From an uncultured Porphyromonadaceae bacterium (GTDB lineage Bacteria > Bacteroidota > Bacteroidia > Bacteroidales > Muribaculaceae), in assembly GCA_900541555.1 (NCBI GenBank), contig UQKE01000020.1:1-33917 (forward strand): a stretch of DNA of 33,917 bases. Direction: 5' to 3'. How positions within the stretch are numbered: position 1 is the first letter of the stretch; each line of letters opens with the position of its first letter. The notes below the pieces were generated by a model that searched no databases, was not told the DNA's origin, and saw only the letters and a list, made by a program, of their open reading frames with translations. The position numbers and the translations under genes were made by a program. Positions 7,436 to 14,904 of the stretch are shown here, piece by piece.

Positions 7436-8122
7436 TTATTGTTTATTTTTCTTTTCATACAATTTTGCTTCCAGCACCATCTTAAACTCGTCAAGATCAA
7501 TGCCCATACTCATAGCCTTAGCATACAGCACTTGCCGTTCTTTTTCTGTAAGTTCACCATCGGCAAGGGCAAAATCAATTAGTTTTTCTAATTTTGGGTC
7601 ATAGAAACTGCCGTCATTGCTATTGGCAGCACTCTGTTGAACGGGCGCAGAAGGCATGGAACGTGAACGATTTGATTTTCTATCATCATACTCTTCGTCC
7701 TCCTCATCATATTCATCTTCATCTTCATCTTCGTCCTCCTCATCATATTCATCTTCATCTTCGTCCTCCTCATCATATTCATCTTCGTCGTAATCTTCTT
7801 TAGAATAGCTATGTGTCTTATTACGTTTAAAATAGCCACTTTGTCCGCTCTCGATATCTCTTTTTATGTCTTCTACCTGACTTTTGGTAAATCCATGAAC
7901 AACCACCTCTGTTCCACGTGTATAGAACCTCAAGGTAGAGAAGCCAATAAGTCTTGAATTGACTGACACTGAGGCTATTTCATCGTATGGAATGAAAATT
8001 TCCTTTCCTTTCCAAAAACCGGGGATTTTCACTTTCAATCCATTTATTTCCACGACAATATGAGGTGGAAACAATTTATTGCCATCAGATAATCTTGACG
8101 CAACGTATTTGTCTCCTAACAT
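7436..8122 (-). CDS. PH-like domain, acidic repeat and TerB-like module protein
   Basis: A 228-residue protein. Residues about 1-90 have the alternating strands of a small bacterial PH-like domain (VEINGLKVKIPGFWKGKEI, FIPYDEIASVSV, STLRFYTRGTEVVVHGF, then the helix TKSQVEDIKRDI). Residues about 108-150 are an almost purely acidic tract built of DEDEYDEED units. The C-terminal 55 residues (YDPKLEKLIDFALADGELT, MGIDLDEFKMVL) are the same TerB-like module as in the next gene. The ATG overlaps the stop of the P-loop gene (ATGTTAG). The layout suggests a lipid- or membrane-surface adaptor. That is inference; no enzyme motif is present. Confidence 0.72.
   Translation of the reverse strand: MLGDKYVASRLSDGNKLFPPHIVVEINGLKVKIPGFWKGKEIFIPYDEIASVSVNSRLIGFSTLRFYTRGTEVVVHGFTKSQVEDIKRDIESGQSGYFKRNKTHSYSKEDYDEDEYDEEDEDEDEYDEEDEDEDEDEYDEEDEEYDDRKSNRSRSMPSAPVQQSAANSNDGSFYDPKLEKLIDFALADGELTEKERQVLYAKAMSMGIDLDEFKMVLEAKLYEKKNKQ
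7694..7786. repeat. In-frame minisatellite coding for the acidic tract
   Basis: An identical 27-base core (starting TTCGTCCTCCTCATCAT) occurs at 7694, 7730 and 7760, at spacings of 36 and 30 bases. The spacers differ by one hexamer (ATCTTC). All steps are multiples of three, so copy-number change would lengthen or shorten the acidic DEDEYDEED tract without breaking the frame. Confidence 0.85.
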
Positions 8123-8664
8123 TTTTTTTGAATTTTATTGTTAATATTATATTCAGCGTTTTCTATTTTTTCGCAACCATTGTCCTTGCCTGAAAGGGAA
8201 AGACATACTTTTGAATTTGCGATATACAGATTGATGAGTTTGGCTATCTCTGTCGCATTCAAGCACTCATCATATTCATAAATATCGTTTGATAAATTGT
8301 CGATACAAGCGAATCCGCAAGGGTTATTGATTGTAAACATATTCACTTGCAATACAGCATAATTCACGTTGCACAAATTCGTCACGGTAGAGCCGCTTGT
8401 GCGCGAAGCAATGACTATGATGTCGCAATGCGCTTTAACGGCTTGGTTAAACCACTGTTGCGCACGCGGATGGTTCGGATCACCCAAACTGCACAATCCG
8501 ATTTTCACTCCGTTATAGTAAGTTATCACAGTCCATTCTTCAGTTCGCTTTCTTGTGTAAGGCGTGACCAAACGCTCCAAGCCAAGCAGGCTGATAAGCT
8601 TTTTAATCGTATGGGTTTTTCCCGAGTCTTGTTTCCCGGAAACCGTAATGATAAGTTTCTTCAT
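8116..8664 (-). CDS. Small P-loop NTPase, function unknown
   Basis: A 182-residue protein opening MKKLIITVSGKQDSGKTHT: a beta strand, then a Walker A loop (GKQDSGKT, residues 10-17). A second hydrophobic strand, CDIIVIASRTSGS, fits a Walker B-like position, although it lacks the usual final acidic residue. LCSLGDPNHPRAQQW may be a substrate loop. The size suggests a nucleotide kinase-like or regulatory NTPase; no family was recognised. The C-terminal 35 residues are Asn/Lys/Cys-rich and probably disordered. It overlaps the next gene by 7 bases and lies 37 bases after the preceding one. Confidence 0.7.
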   Translation of the reverse strand: MKKLIITVSGKQDSGKTHTIKKLISLLGLERLVTPYTRKRTEEWTVITYYNGVKIGLCSLGDPNHPRAQQWFNQAVKAHCDIIVIASRTSGSTVTNLCNVNYAVLQVNMFTINNPCGFACIDNLSNDIYEYDECLNATEIAKLINLYIANSKVCLSLSGKDNGCEKIENAEYNINNKIQKKC

Positions 8665-8701
8665 AGTTGATAATTTAAATAGCGAACTGTTCGTAATTCA
8701 T

Positions 8702-9187
8702 CTATTTTTCGTAACGTTTCAGCAATATCATCAATTCATACACACGGCGCAAATCGCAATAATGCGTAACACGTTCCCATATTAGGGCATTTTCCTTTAT
8801 GGATTTTTCTATGTTTAATGTATAAACGCCAATGAATTGATAGCAGTCTTGTCCCTTGAGGCGCATGAAAGTGATTCTGACAATGGGGTGCTCTACGTAT
8901 CTTTTCACATGCTCATTGCGTTTTTCTTCAATGAATTCTGAAGAGTCGCCTTCGACACCTGCATAATATTCTTTAAATACAGAGTAATCCGGATTCAATT
9001 CGTTTGCCCATCCAAGATCGTTGTCTTCTTTCGGGCAATATACTTCCACGTCCCTTAATCCGGGAACGGGAGCAGAACCTTTTCTCGGGGCTTTGGTGTC
9101 GAATATCGCAAAAGCATCACCGACATTGCTCACGCAACAATTCTTGTCGTATGCATTCAATTCAAATTTACCGTTGAACTGTGCCAT
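8702..9187 (-). CDS. Hypothetical protein
   Basis: A 161-residue soluble protein that I do not recognise. The middle contains DNDLGWANELNPDYSVFKEY. The C-terminal half has alternating hydrophobic strands (IVRITFMRL, YQFIGVYTLN) followed by ALIWERVTHYCDL and a terminal helix. The pattern 'FxGvY..n.e.S......W.R' is faintly like modified-base or ligand-reading SRA-type folds. That is too weak to call. It is the first gene of the tight array that continues to 4583. A possible promoter lies upstream (TAGCTTTA on the minus strand at 9238-9231). Confidence 0.6.
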   Translation of the reverse strand: MAQFNGKFELNAYDKNCCVSNVGDAFAIFDTKAPRKGSAPVPGLRDVEVYCPKEDNDLGWANELNPDYSVFKEYYAGVEGDSSEFIEEKRNEHVKRYVEHPIVRITFMRLKGQDCYQFIGVYTLNIEKSIKENALIWERVTHYCDLRRVYELMILLKRYEK

Positions 9188-9279
9188 AATTTAATGTTTT
9201 AATATGTTAATAATGCTTTCTTTTTTTGATTAAAGCTATTCATCATTGCGATTGGCATACCAACTTTGACCTTACAGCA

Positions 9280-9981
9280 TTAATACACAGTAACATCCAA
9301 CCTATATTGGAATAAATCGGCGGCATGCTCCATATCTTCTTTAGTTTTTACATTCAATATGACAGAGACCCTTACCTCATCCACACCATAATTACTATTT
9401 ACGATAAACCCGATGCCATTTTTCCATCCATAGAAGAAATCACGTCTCCTATCACGAGTGAGAGTAATTCCATATAATTCTGCTATTTTATTTGTAATAG
9501 CAGATGATGCCAATATTACCATGTCTTCGGCTTCTCCAGTGAAACGGAATCGATAGTCTATGGCGTTGATCTGGGTAGTCAATGGTCGCTCCGGGAAAAA
9601 TTCATTCGGCAGGAATTCTAATGCAATCATATACAGAGTCACTCCGTCCATAATAGGAATTTCCGGATATGGATCTATACGACCAGTGGTATGATTGCCA
9701 CCACGGATAGGCATTATCCAATAATCATCTGAAACATTCAAATATGGAGCATACTGCGACTTGCTCATAAAATCGGATACAGTCGCTCCGGGGACAAGCC
9801 CGTCAAACTGATTCGGGGCTTTTGCGTTCTTAAAAAACTTATTTATAAACGTTGTGGTAAACTTTTCGTTATCAGTCTGGGCTGATACTTCTTGACAGCA
9901 TAACAGCGCGAGAATCAATGGTAGAAGTCCAAATACTGCTCTTCCACGAAAATGTGGTAATTTAATCTTCATTGTTAACAT
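9280..9981 (-). CDS. Secreted hypothetical protein
   Basis: A 233-residue protein with a clear signal peptide: basic start, a hydrophobic core (AVFGLLPLILALLCC) and a probable signal peptidase I site near VSA-QT. The LLCC sequence is not a good lipobox. The mature part is mixed alpha/beta with no motif I know (for example FIVNSNYGVDEVRVSVILNV near the end). The start may be ATG 9981 or ATG 9972, three codons apart; the second leaves a more typical signal peptide. A promoter with a perfect -7 box lies 37 bases upstream. It lies 92 bases before the next gene on the same strand, so it may or may not be part of that operon. Confidence 0.68.
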   Translation of the reverse strand: MLTMKIKLPHFRGRAVFGLLPLILALLCCQEVSAQTDNEKFTTTFINKFFKNAKAPNQFDGLVPGATVSDFMSKSQYAPYLNVSDDYWIMPIRGGNHTTGRIDPYPEIPIMDGVTLYMIALEFLPNEFFPERPLTTQINAIDYRFRFTGEAEDMVILASSAITNKIAELYGITLTRDRRRDFFYGWKNGIGFIVNSNYGVDEVRVSVILNVKTKEDMEHAADLFQYRLDVTVY

Positions 9982-10017
9982 TGTATTTAAATTTTAATTG
10001 ATTTTATGTTGGTTTTG

Positions 10018-10045
10018 CAAATATAGAAGATGAAAATGTTTGCAA
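10018..10045 (-). promoter_or_regulatory. Promoter of the secreted protein at 9280-9981
   Basis: On the minus strand TATATTTG (10025-10018) is a perfect -7 box (TAnnTTTG). A TTG at 10045-10043 lies 17 bases upstream, in the -33 position. The gene start is about 37 bases downstream. Confidence 0.55.
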
Positions 10046-10079
10046 TTTATTAATCATGTGTCTGATATGGCTACAAATT

Positions 10080-10387
10080 GTATCCGATTTGGATACGAGT
10101 TTGGGATTGAGGGTTGAGAGGGAGGAGAGTTGGAAAAACACGCAATGTCCTCCTCTGCCGCGCGGAGCGCGGATAGGGGAGAAAGTTTTTCCGCAGGAAA
10201 AACAGAGGGGTTCAATAATGGTCTATGGTTGAGAGTTTAGGGTTGAGTTGCACATAACCGTGCGTTTTTCGGTTTCTCAACTCTCATTCCTCAACTAAAT
10301 TAAGCCGCTTTGCGGCTGTGGGTCAACCCCTTCGGCTCTGTCGAGCCACTTCCCCTATCGCCGACGGCGCGGCGACACAGGGGAGGC
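10080..10387. repeat. Stem-loop-rich non-coding repeat element (REP/MITE-like)
   Basis: The 468-base gap between the secreted protein and the HTH gene (9982-10449) holds a chain of perfect hairpins: GTATCC/GGATAC (10080-10096), CCGCGC/GCGCGG (10158-10172), GTTTTTCC/GGAAAAAC (10185-10203), AGCCGC/GCGGCT (10303-10317), GGCTC/GAGCC (10334-10347) and TCGCCG/CGGCGA (10358-10375). The two GC-rich ends (about 10148-10182 and 10349-10387) are diverged inverted copies of each other, both with the word GATAGGGGA on one strand or the other. Inner GGTTGAGAG-type words also occur in both orientations. No open frame of note exists. It is probably a non-autonomous or palindromic repeat. Confidence 0.65.
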
Positions 10388-10449
10388 ATTGCACAAGAGT
10401 GCCACTTTCAATGGGCTTATTTCCGTATACTTTCGGATAGTGGCAATTT

Positions 10450-10671
10450 TTAGGAATCATCATGATCGCTTTTTGCCAATTCGTTGGAAATGTCTTTGAA
10501 AAAGTCGTGACCGAGCACACGGCTGATGCGTTCCAGAAGCGCGGTGTCGATGCTGTGTTTTTTGAGAATTTTATAAACGTTGGTACGCGTGCAGCAAATC
10601 TGCGCGGCAAGCCAAGCGGCACTGCGACGCTCTTCCCTGAGTTTTTCCCTGATGCAATTTCCTATATGCAC
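10450..10671 (-). CDS. Small HTH (XRE-like) DNA-binding protein
   Basis: A 73-residue protein with a single helix-turn-helix: MHIGNCIREKLREE, then AAWLAAQICCTRTNVYKILKK (written here in part: WLAAQICCTRTNVYKIL), then ALLERISRVLGHDFFKDIS. I recall this compact form (HIGN.IR..L.E ... CTRTNVYKI ... L.RIS..L.HDFF) as a common orphan regulator in Bacteroidales. The start codon is GTG. An in-frame stop lies two codons upstream and there is no nearby ATG. The target is unknown. Imperfect palindromes about 290 bases upstream could be its site, but this is not shown. Confidence 0.75.
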   Translation of the reverse strand: MHIGNCIREKLREERRSAAWLAAQICCTRTNVYKILKKHSIDTALLERISRVLGHDFFKDISNELAKSDHDDS

Positions 10672-11160
10672 GATTCAATGCCCTTTGCAGGGTAGTGCTC
10701 CATGTGTCCCTCATTTAGCTCTAAAAATTGTACAAAAAAGCGTGGACAATGTTCTGTCTATCTTGTTAGAGGCATCGCCAAACGCCCATACGGAAATAAA
10801 CAGTCCATCCCACGCCGTGCCGATATGTATCGCCCCATTTGCAGGGGTGACATGGCAAGCATGAGCGTCTTCGGACTGCTTCATCCTTCCGTATAAAAAA
10901 TTTGGCGAATTTCTAACAAAGGATAAAGCAAAAACGCTTTTACAAATATGTATTGCAGATTGGGAAATCCCAATCTGATTGCAAACATACGTAAAAATAT
11001 TCATTTTATAGGCTGTCGAAAAGAAGTTATATGACGGTTGTAGGATTCATGACAGAGTCGTCTGCGTCGATATGGTTAAATAGATCGTTTGTTTTTTTGA
11101 TGGGAAATGGGGGCGGAGTGGGAAGAAATGCATATCTTTATGACATAATTATATTGAGTT
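10672..11160. other. 489-base non-coding stretch upstream of the GH9 gene
   Basis: No supportable gene is seen in either direction. The stretch holds the long palindrome at 10956-10977. It also has a weak -7-like TATCTTTA at 11133-11140, 20 bases before the GH9 start codon, without a well-placed -33 box. The frame at 11031-11303 has no family features and overlaps the GH9 signal peptide, so I do not call it. Confidence 0.5.
10956..10977. promoter_or_regulatory. Long palindrome, possible operator
   Basis: CAGATTGGG (10956-10964) and CCCAATCTG (10969-10977) are perfect inverted repeats around AAAT. Symmetry continues imperfectly outward, with TATGTATTGCA on the left against TGCAAACATA on the right. 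That gives an arm of roughly 18-20 bases. No T-run follows, so it fits an operator better than a terminator. It lies between the HTH gene and the GH9 gene. Confidence 0.45.
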
Positions 11161-13683
11161 ATGGTGATTGCTTTGAAAAGAGTATTTTTTACGGTGTGCC
11201 TTGCATTGCCATTGTCGATGCCGGCATTCGGAGAGAGTTGGATTCGTATCAACCAGCTGGGGTATTTGCCGAAATCGGTAAAAACGGCTGTGTTTATCAG
11301 TGAAGAAAAAACCGATGTCGGAGAATTTGAGCTTGTCGAGGCATTGACGATGCGTCCGGTGGCAAAATTCCAAACGGTCGCGAATACAGGAAAATATGGG
11401 ACGATGGAAAGCACTTGCCGGCTGAATTTCACAAGTTTTGAGCAGCAAGGAAGCTATTGCCTGAAAGTAGGCGACACGTATTCTCCCGCTTTTCGGATCG
11501 GCACGGACGTGTACGACGGCACGGCCGATTTCGTGCTCAATTACATGCGCCAGCAACGATGTGGCTACAATCCATTTTTGCGCGACAGCTGCCATCGCTA
11601 CGACGGATATATCGAATACCATTCGACGAAAACAGGGCAGCATCTCGACGTGAGGGGCGGCTGGCATGATGCCGGCGACTATTTGCAGTACACGACCACT
11701 TCGGCCAATGCCATTTATCAAATGATGTTGGCCTACGAAGCAAATCCGGAAGCTTTTGGCGATGCCTACGATGCAATGGGCAGGAAAGGGGCAAACGGCA
11801 TTCCCGACATTGTCGATGAAATAAAATGGGGACTTGATTGGCTCGATCGCATGAATCCCGAGCCGGGCGAATTGTACAATCAAATTGCCGACGATCGCGA
11901 CCATGCATCTTTTCGGCTGCCGACGTCGGATGCAGTCGATTACGGCTACGGCGCGGGAACGGGGCGGCCTGTGTATTTTTGCAGCGGAGAGCCTCAACAG
12001 CGCGGCAAGTTCATGAATGCCACGACCGGCGTGGCGAGCACTGCCGGAAAATTCGCTTCATGCTTTGCTATGGGTTCCAATATTTTGGCCGACTATTATC
12101 CGGAGTTTGCTGCAAAGATTCGTGAAAAGGCGATACCGGCCTATCAAGAAGGCGTGAAGAAGCCCGGCGTGTGCCAAACGGCTTCGGTCGTATCCCCATA
12201 TATTTACGAAGAAGCCAATTGGGTCGACGATATGGAGCTTGGCGCGGCGGAATTGTATCGGCTGACAGGCGATTCGAAATATTTGCAAGACGCCATCGAA
12301 TATGGGCGTCGCGAGCCGATAACTCCTTGGATGGGCGCCGACAGCGCTCGCCATTATCAATGGTATCCGTTTATGAATGTCGGGCATTACCGTGTTGCGG
12401 CGATGGGCGATGCGCGGGTGATGGCAGAGTTTGCCCGCAATCTGCGAAGCGGGATCAGCCGCACGTATGAGAAAGCAAAAGAGAATCCTTATTTGTTTGG
12501 CATACCGGCAATTTGGTGTTCAAACAATTTGACAACGGCGATGGTGACGCAGTGCATGCTTTATCGGGAACTTACGGGCGATTCCACTTATGTCGAAATG
12601 GAAGCAGCTTTGCGCGACTGGTTGTTTGGCTGCAATCCGTGGGGGACGAGCATGGTGGTGGAATTGCCTTATGGCGGCGACTATCCGTCGCAACCCCATT
12701 CCGCTTATGTGTCGGAACATGTGGGAAACGCGACGGGCGGATTGGTCGACGGCCCTGTGTATGCAAGCATCTTTGAGAGTTTGCGCGGGGTGAATCTCGA
12801 CGGACTTCCATGGCAAAAAGGCGAACCGTACGAGCGTTTCCAACCCGGCGACATGGTTTATCACGACGCGATTGGCGATTATTCGACCAACGAACCCACC
12901 ATGGACGGAACGGCGAGCATGACTTATTTCTTGTCGTCGTTGCAACGGGAAGGGATGATGCAGGCAGATCGCCGCTCGGCTGCGAAACGCAATGAAAAGA
13001 TTAGCGGAGGGATTGTCCGCACGGATACGAAAGAAAAGACAATTGCTTTGGCGTTTTCAGCCCATACAGACGCGGAAGGAGCTGATAAAGTTATCCGGAC
13101 GCTCGATAAATATGGAATCAATGCCAATTTCTTTTTCACGGGCTATTTGTACGAGCATGGCGAAAACGTCGTGAAGCGTCTTTTGGAAAGGGGCGACTAT
13201 CTCGGTTCGCATAGTTATGGGCATTTGCAGTATATCGACGTGAAACGACCGGATACCACTTTGGTTTCGCGCGACGAATTTACGGCCGATTTGCGAAAAA
13301 GCTATGAAGCGATGGGGCGTTATGGCATTACGCCGGAAAAGGCGCGGTATTTTCTGCCTCCTTTTGAGGAATACAATGCGACGGTGGCGTCTTGGGCGAA
13401 CATGCTGGGATTGACGGTGGTGAATTATACGCCGGGAACGGGCAGCGCCATGGACTATACGACTCCCGATTTGCCCTACTACCGTTCGAGCGAAGAAATT
13501 TACCGGCATATCATGGATGAAGAAGAAAAAAACGGGCTGAATGGACATATCTTGCTTTTGCATTTAGGCACGGATCCGGCCCGAACGGATAAATTTTTCG
13601 ACAATTGCCTTGACCGGCTGCTTGCCGATTTGCTTGGAAAAGGCTATCGCTTTGTCTTGCTTGAAGAAGCGATAGGGCGTTAA
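11161..13683 (+). CDS. Secreted GH9 glycoside hydrolase fused to a NodB-like (CE4) polysaccharide deacetylase domain
   Basis: An 840-residue exported enzyme. Residues 1-25 are a signal peptide (FFTVCLALPLSMPAFG). Residues about 26-115 form the CelD-type Ig-like N-terminal domain (RINQLGYLPKSVKTAVF). Residues about 120-600 are a GH9 (alpha/alpha)6 barrel. GGWHDAGDY at about 165-173 carries the catalytic-base aspartates, and STNEPTMDGTASM at about 574-586 carries the general-acid glutamate. Residues about 625-840 are NodB-like, with the metal histidines HSYGH (about 684-688), the RYFLPPFEEYN loop, and LLLHL near the end. The usual TFDDG motif is replaced by LAFSAHTDAEG (from about residue 630), so deacetylase chemistry is uncertain. 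GH9 enzymes cut beta-glucans and some glucosamine-containing glycans; the fusion suggests an acetylated polymer. There are no SusC/D partners nearby. Confidence 0.9.
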   Translation: MVIALKRVFFTVCLALPLSMPAFGESWIRINQLGYLPKSVKTAVFISEEKTDVGEFELVEALTMRPVAKFQTVANTGKYGTMESTCRLNFTSFEQQGSYCLKVGDTYSPAFRIGTDVYDGTADFVLNYMRQQRCGYNPFLRDSCHRYDGYIEYHSTKTGQHLDVRGGWHDAGDYLQYTTTSANAIYQMMLAYEANPEAFGDAYDAMGRKGANGIPDIVDEIKWGLDWLDRMNPEPGELYNQIADDRDHASFRLPTSDAVDYGYGAGTGRPVYFCSGEPQQRGKFMNATTGVASTAGKFASCFAMGSNILADYYPEFAAKIREKAIPAYQEGVKKPGVCQTASVVSPYIYEEANWVDDMELGAAELYRLTGDSKYLQDAIEYGRREPITPWMGADSARHYQWYPFMNVGHYRVAAMGDARVMAEFARNLRSGISRTYEKAKENPYLFGIPAIWCSNNLTTAMVTQCMLYRELTGDSTYVEMEAALRDWLFGCNPWGTSMVVELPYGGDYPSQPHSAYVSEHVGNATGGLVDGPVYASIFESLRGVNLDGLPWQKGEPYERFQPGDMVYHDAIGDYSTNEPTMDGTASMTYFLSSLQREGMMQADRRSAAKRNEKISGGIVRTDTKEKTIALAFSAHTDAEGADKVIRTLDKYGINANFFFTGYLYEHGENVVKRLLERGDYLGSHSYGHLQYIDVKRPDTTLVSRDEFTADLRKSYEAMGRYGITPEKARYFLPPFEEYNATVASWANMLGLTVVNYTPGTGSAMDYTTPDLPYYRSSEEIYRHIMDEEEKNGLNGHILLLHLGTDPARTDKFFDNCLDRLLADLLGKGYRFVLLEEAIGR

Positions 13684-13686
13684 GCC

Positions 13687-13707
13687 GGAGTCATCGCGAC
13701 TCCTTTT
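13687..13707 (+). terminator. Terminator of the GH9 gene
   Basis: GGAGTC (13687-13692) pairs with GACTCC (13698-13703) around a five-base loop and is followed by TTTT, four bases after the stop codon. It is a short stem, backed up by the stronger hairpin at 13727-13775. Confidence 0.55.
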
Positions 13708-13726
13708 GGGCTGCGCGAGATATTGA

Positions 13727-13775
13727 ATCATAAAAAAATGCCGCATCATAAAGATATGCGGCATTTTTTTATGAT
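13727..13775. terminator. Bidirectional terminator between the GH9 and sulfotransferase genes
   Basis: A perfect 20-base-pair stem (13727-13746 with 13756-13775) and a 9-base loop. The GC core ATGCCGCAT is flanked by seven A residues on one side and seven T residues on the other, so it can end transcription from both strands. It serves the two convergent units. Confidence 0.92.
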
Positions 13776-13795
13776 TGCAACGCCAATGCTTGAAT

Positions 13796-14899
13796 CTACA
13801 ACGAATATCCCCAATCGCGCAGTGCTTCGTCCCAATTGTTTTCGACAATTTTCACTGTGGCTTCTTCGTAGCTGTATTTGTTTTTCTTGTAGCCTTTTTT
13901 CTTGTCGAGGTATTTGCGGATTTCGCTTTCTGCCTCTTCAAATCCGGAGAGATTCAGTTTCGCGTAGATGTCCTTTGTCATGTCGAAAGCATTCTTCTCG
14001 AAATCTTCAAATTTCATTTCGTAGAGATTGCCTTCGGGGATCAGGTGCTTGTCGGCTTCATAGCGGTGGTACAGGCGTTTGTAGGTTTCTACGATGTTGT
14101 CGACAATTTGTTCTTTCGAAATTTCTTGCAATTGCAACGGCCTGATTGTGTTTGTGAAGAAGCTGCGCGTGCTTTCAAACACAGTGTAGGGGTTGCGCAT
14201 CAAATAGATGAATTTTGCATTCGGAAACATTTCCAAAAGCGTGCGAATGCGCCCCGTGTGTGGCGGATTTTTGCTTAAATAGCGCGTGCCGCCGGTATTG
14301 GCGAGCGATATTTTGACAAGACGCATGAACGTGTCTTTAAATACGGCGCGTTCTTCTTCCGTGATTTTCTCGAATGTGAGGAAGCGGTCGCAATATTCCA
14401 TCCAACGTTGGGGGAAAAACCAGAAATTGTAGAACGTGTAGGGCATCATGTTTGACAACGCAAACTCCTCTTCTTGCGGGAGTTCCGGATTTAATTCCAT
14501 GTTGTCGGTCGGGCGATGGTCGGGCATGAGCGCGCCCATGCTTTTCTTGAATAGCGGTTGGCATCGCAACACGAGATGGGGAAAAACCGTCTGGTATGTG
14601 GTGGTGTAGCCGAATTGCTTGTCGCAGGCAAATACGTTGTGGACAAACGTTGTGCCGCTACGCCAATGCCCGAGGATGAATAGCGGGTCGTGTTCGAGAG
14701 GCCGTCCGGCCAATAATTTTTCGTAACGGGCGCGTTGGAGCGGCGTTAACGTGCTGAGCAAGCGGCTGACGGCTTTCGTGAGACGGTATTTTCCTTTATA
14801 CCGTTTGTCGATTTGTTGGTCTTTTGTCAACGCTTTGAACGTCTGCCAATCGGCTCCGACGAGTGTGTTGACGGGGAGTTTGTCGAATGTGAGTCCCAT
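13796..14899 (-). CDS. PAPS-dependent sulfotransferase
   Basis: A 367-residue cytoplasmic sulfotransferase of the broad Sulfotransfer family. The 5'-phosphosulfate loop is FILGHWRSGTTFVHN (about residues 74-88), with the typical RSGTT. The 3'-phosphate motif is KFIYLMRNPYTVFEST. A late basic tail (KKKGYKKNKY) may close the PAPS pocket. It transfers sulfate from PAPS to an acceptor. It is the last gene of the permease-cysC-cysD-cysN operon, starting 5 bases after the cysN stop, which strongly ties PAPS supply to this enzyme. The same gene set in B. thetaiotaomicron sulfates cholesterol and steroids (established, from memory). A sterol acceptor here is inference. The longer frame from 14953 overlaps cysN and is unlikely. 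Confidence 0.9.
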   Translation of the reverse strand: MGLTFDKLPVNTLVGADWQTFKALTKDQQIDKRYKGKYRLTKAVSRLLSTLTPLQRARYEKLLAGRPLEHDPLFILGHWRSGTTFVHNVFACDKQFGYTTTYQTVFPHLVLRCQPLFKKSMGALMPDHRPTDNMELNPELPQEEEFALSNMMPYTFYNFWFFPQRWMEYCDRFLTFEKITEEERAVFKDTFMRLVKISLANTGGTRYLSKNPPHTGRIRTLLEMFPNAKFIYLMRNPYTVFESTRSFFTNTIRPLQLQEISKEQIVDNIVETYKRLYHRYEADKHLIPEGNLYEMKFEDFEKNAFDMTKDIYAKLNLSGFEEAESEIRKYLDKKKGYKKNKYSYEEATVKIVENNWDEALRDWGYSL

Positions 14900-14904
14900 G
14901 CGGA

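Noticed and set aside
8702..9187. Possible SRA-like modified-base reader (restriction-type)
   Set aside because: The likeness rests on a few scattered residues, and there is no nuclease or methylase partner. It is left as hypothetical.
4583..11160. Prophage or integrative element
   Set aside because: The name 'virion core' for the SPFH branch is historical. There are no structural phage genes, integrase, recombinase, att-like duplication or tRNA in the block.
11149..11997. 282-codon minus-strand frame over the start of the GH9 gene
   Set aside because: It is antisense to a well-supported signal peptide and GH9 domain. The product has no family features.
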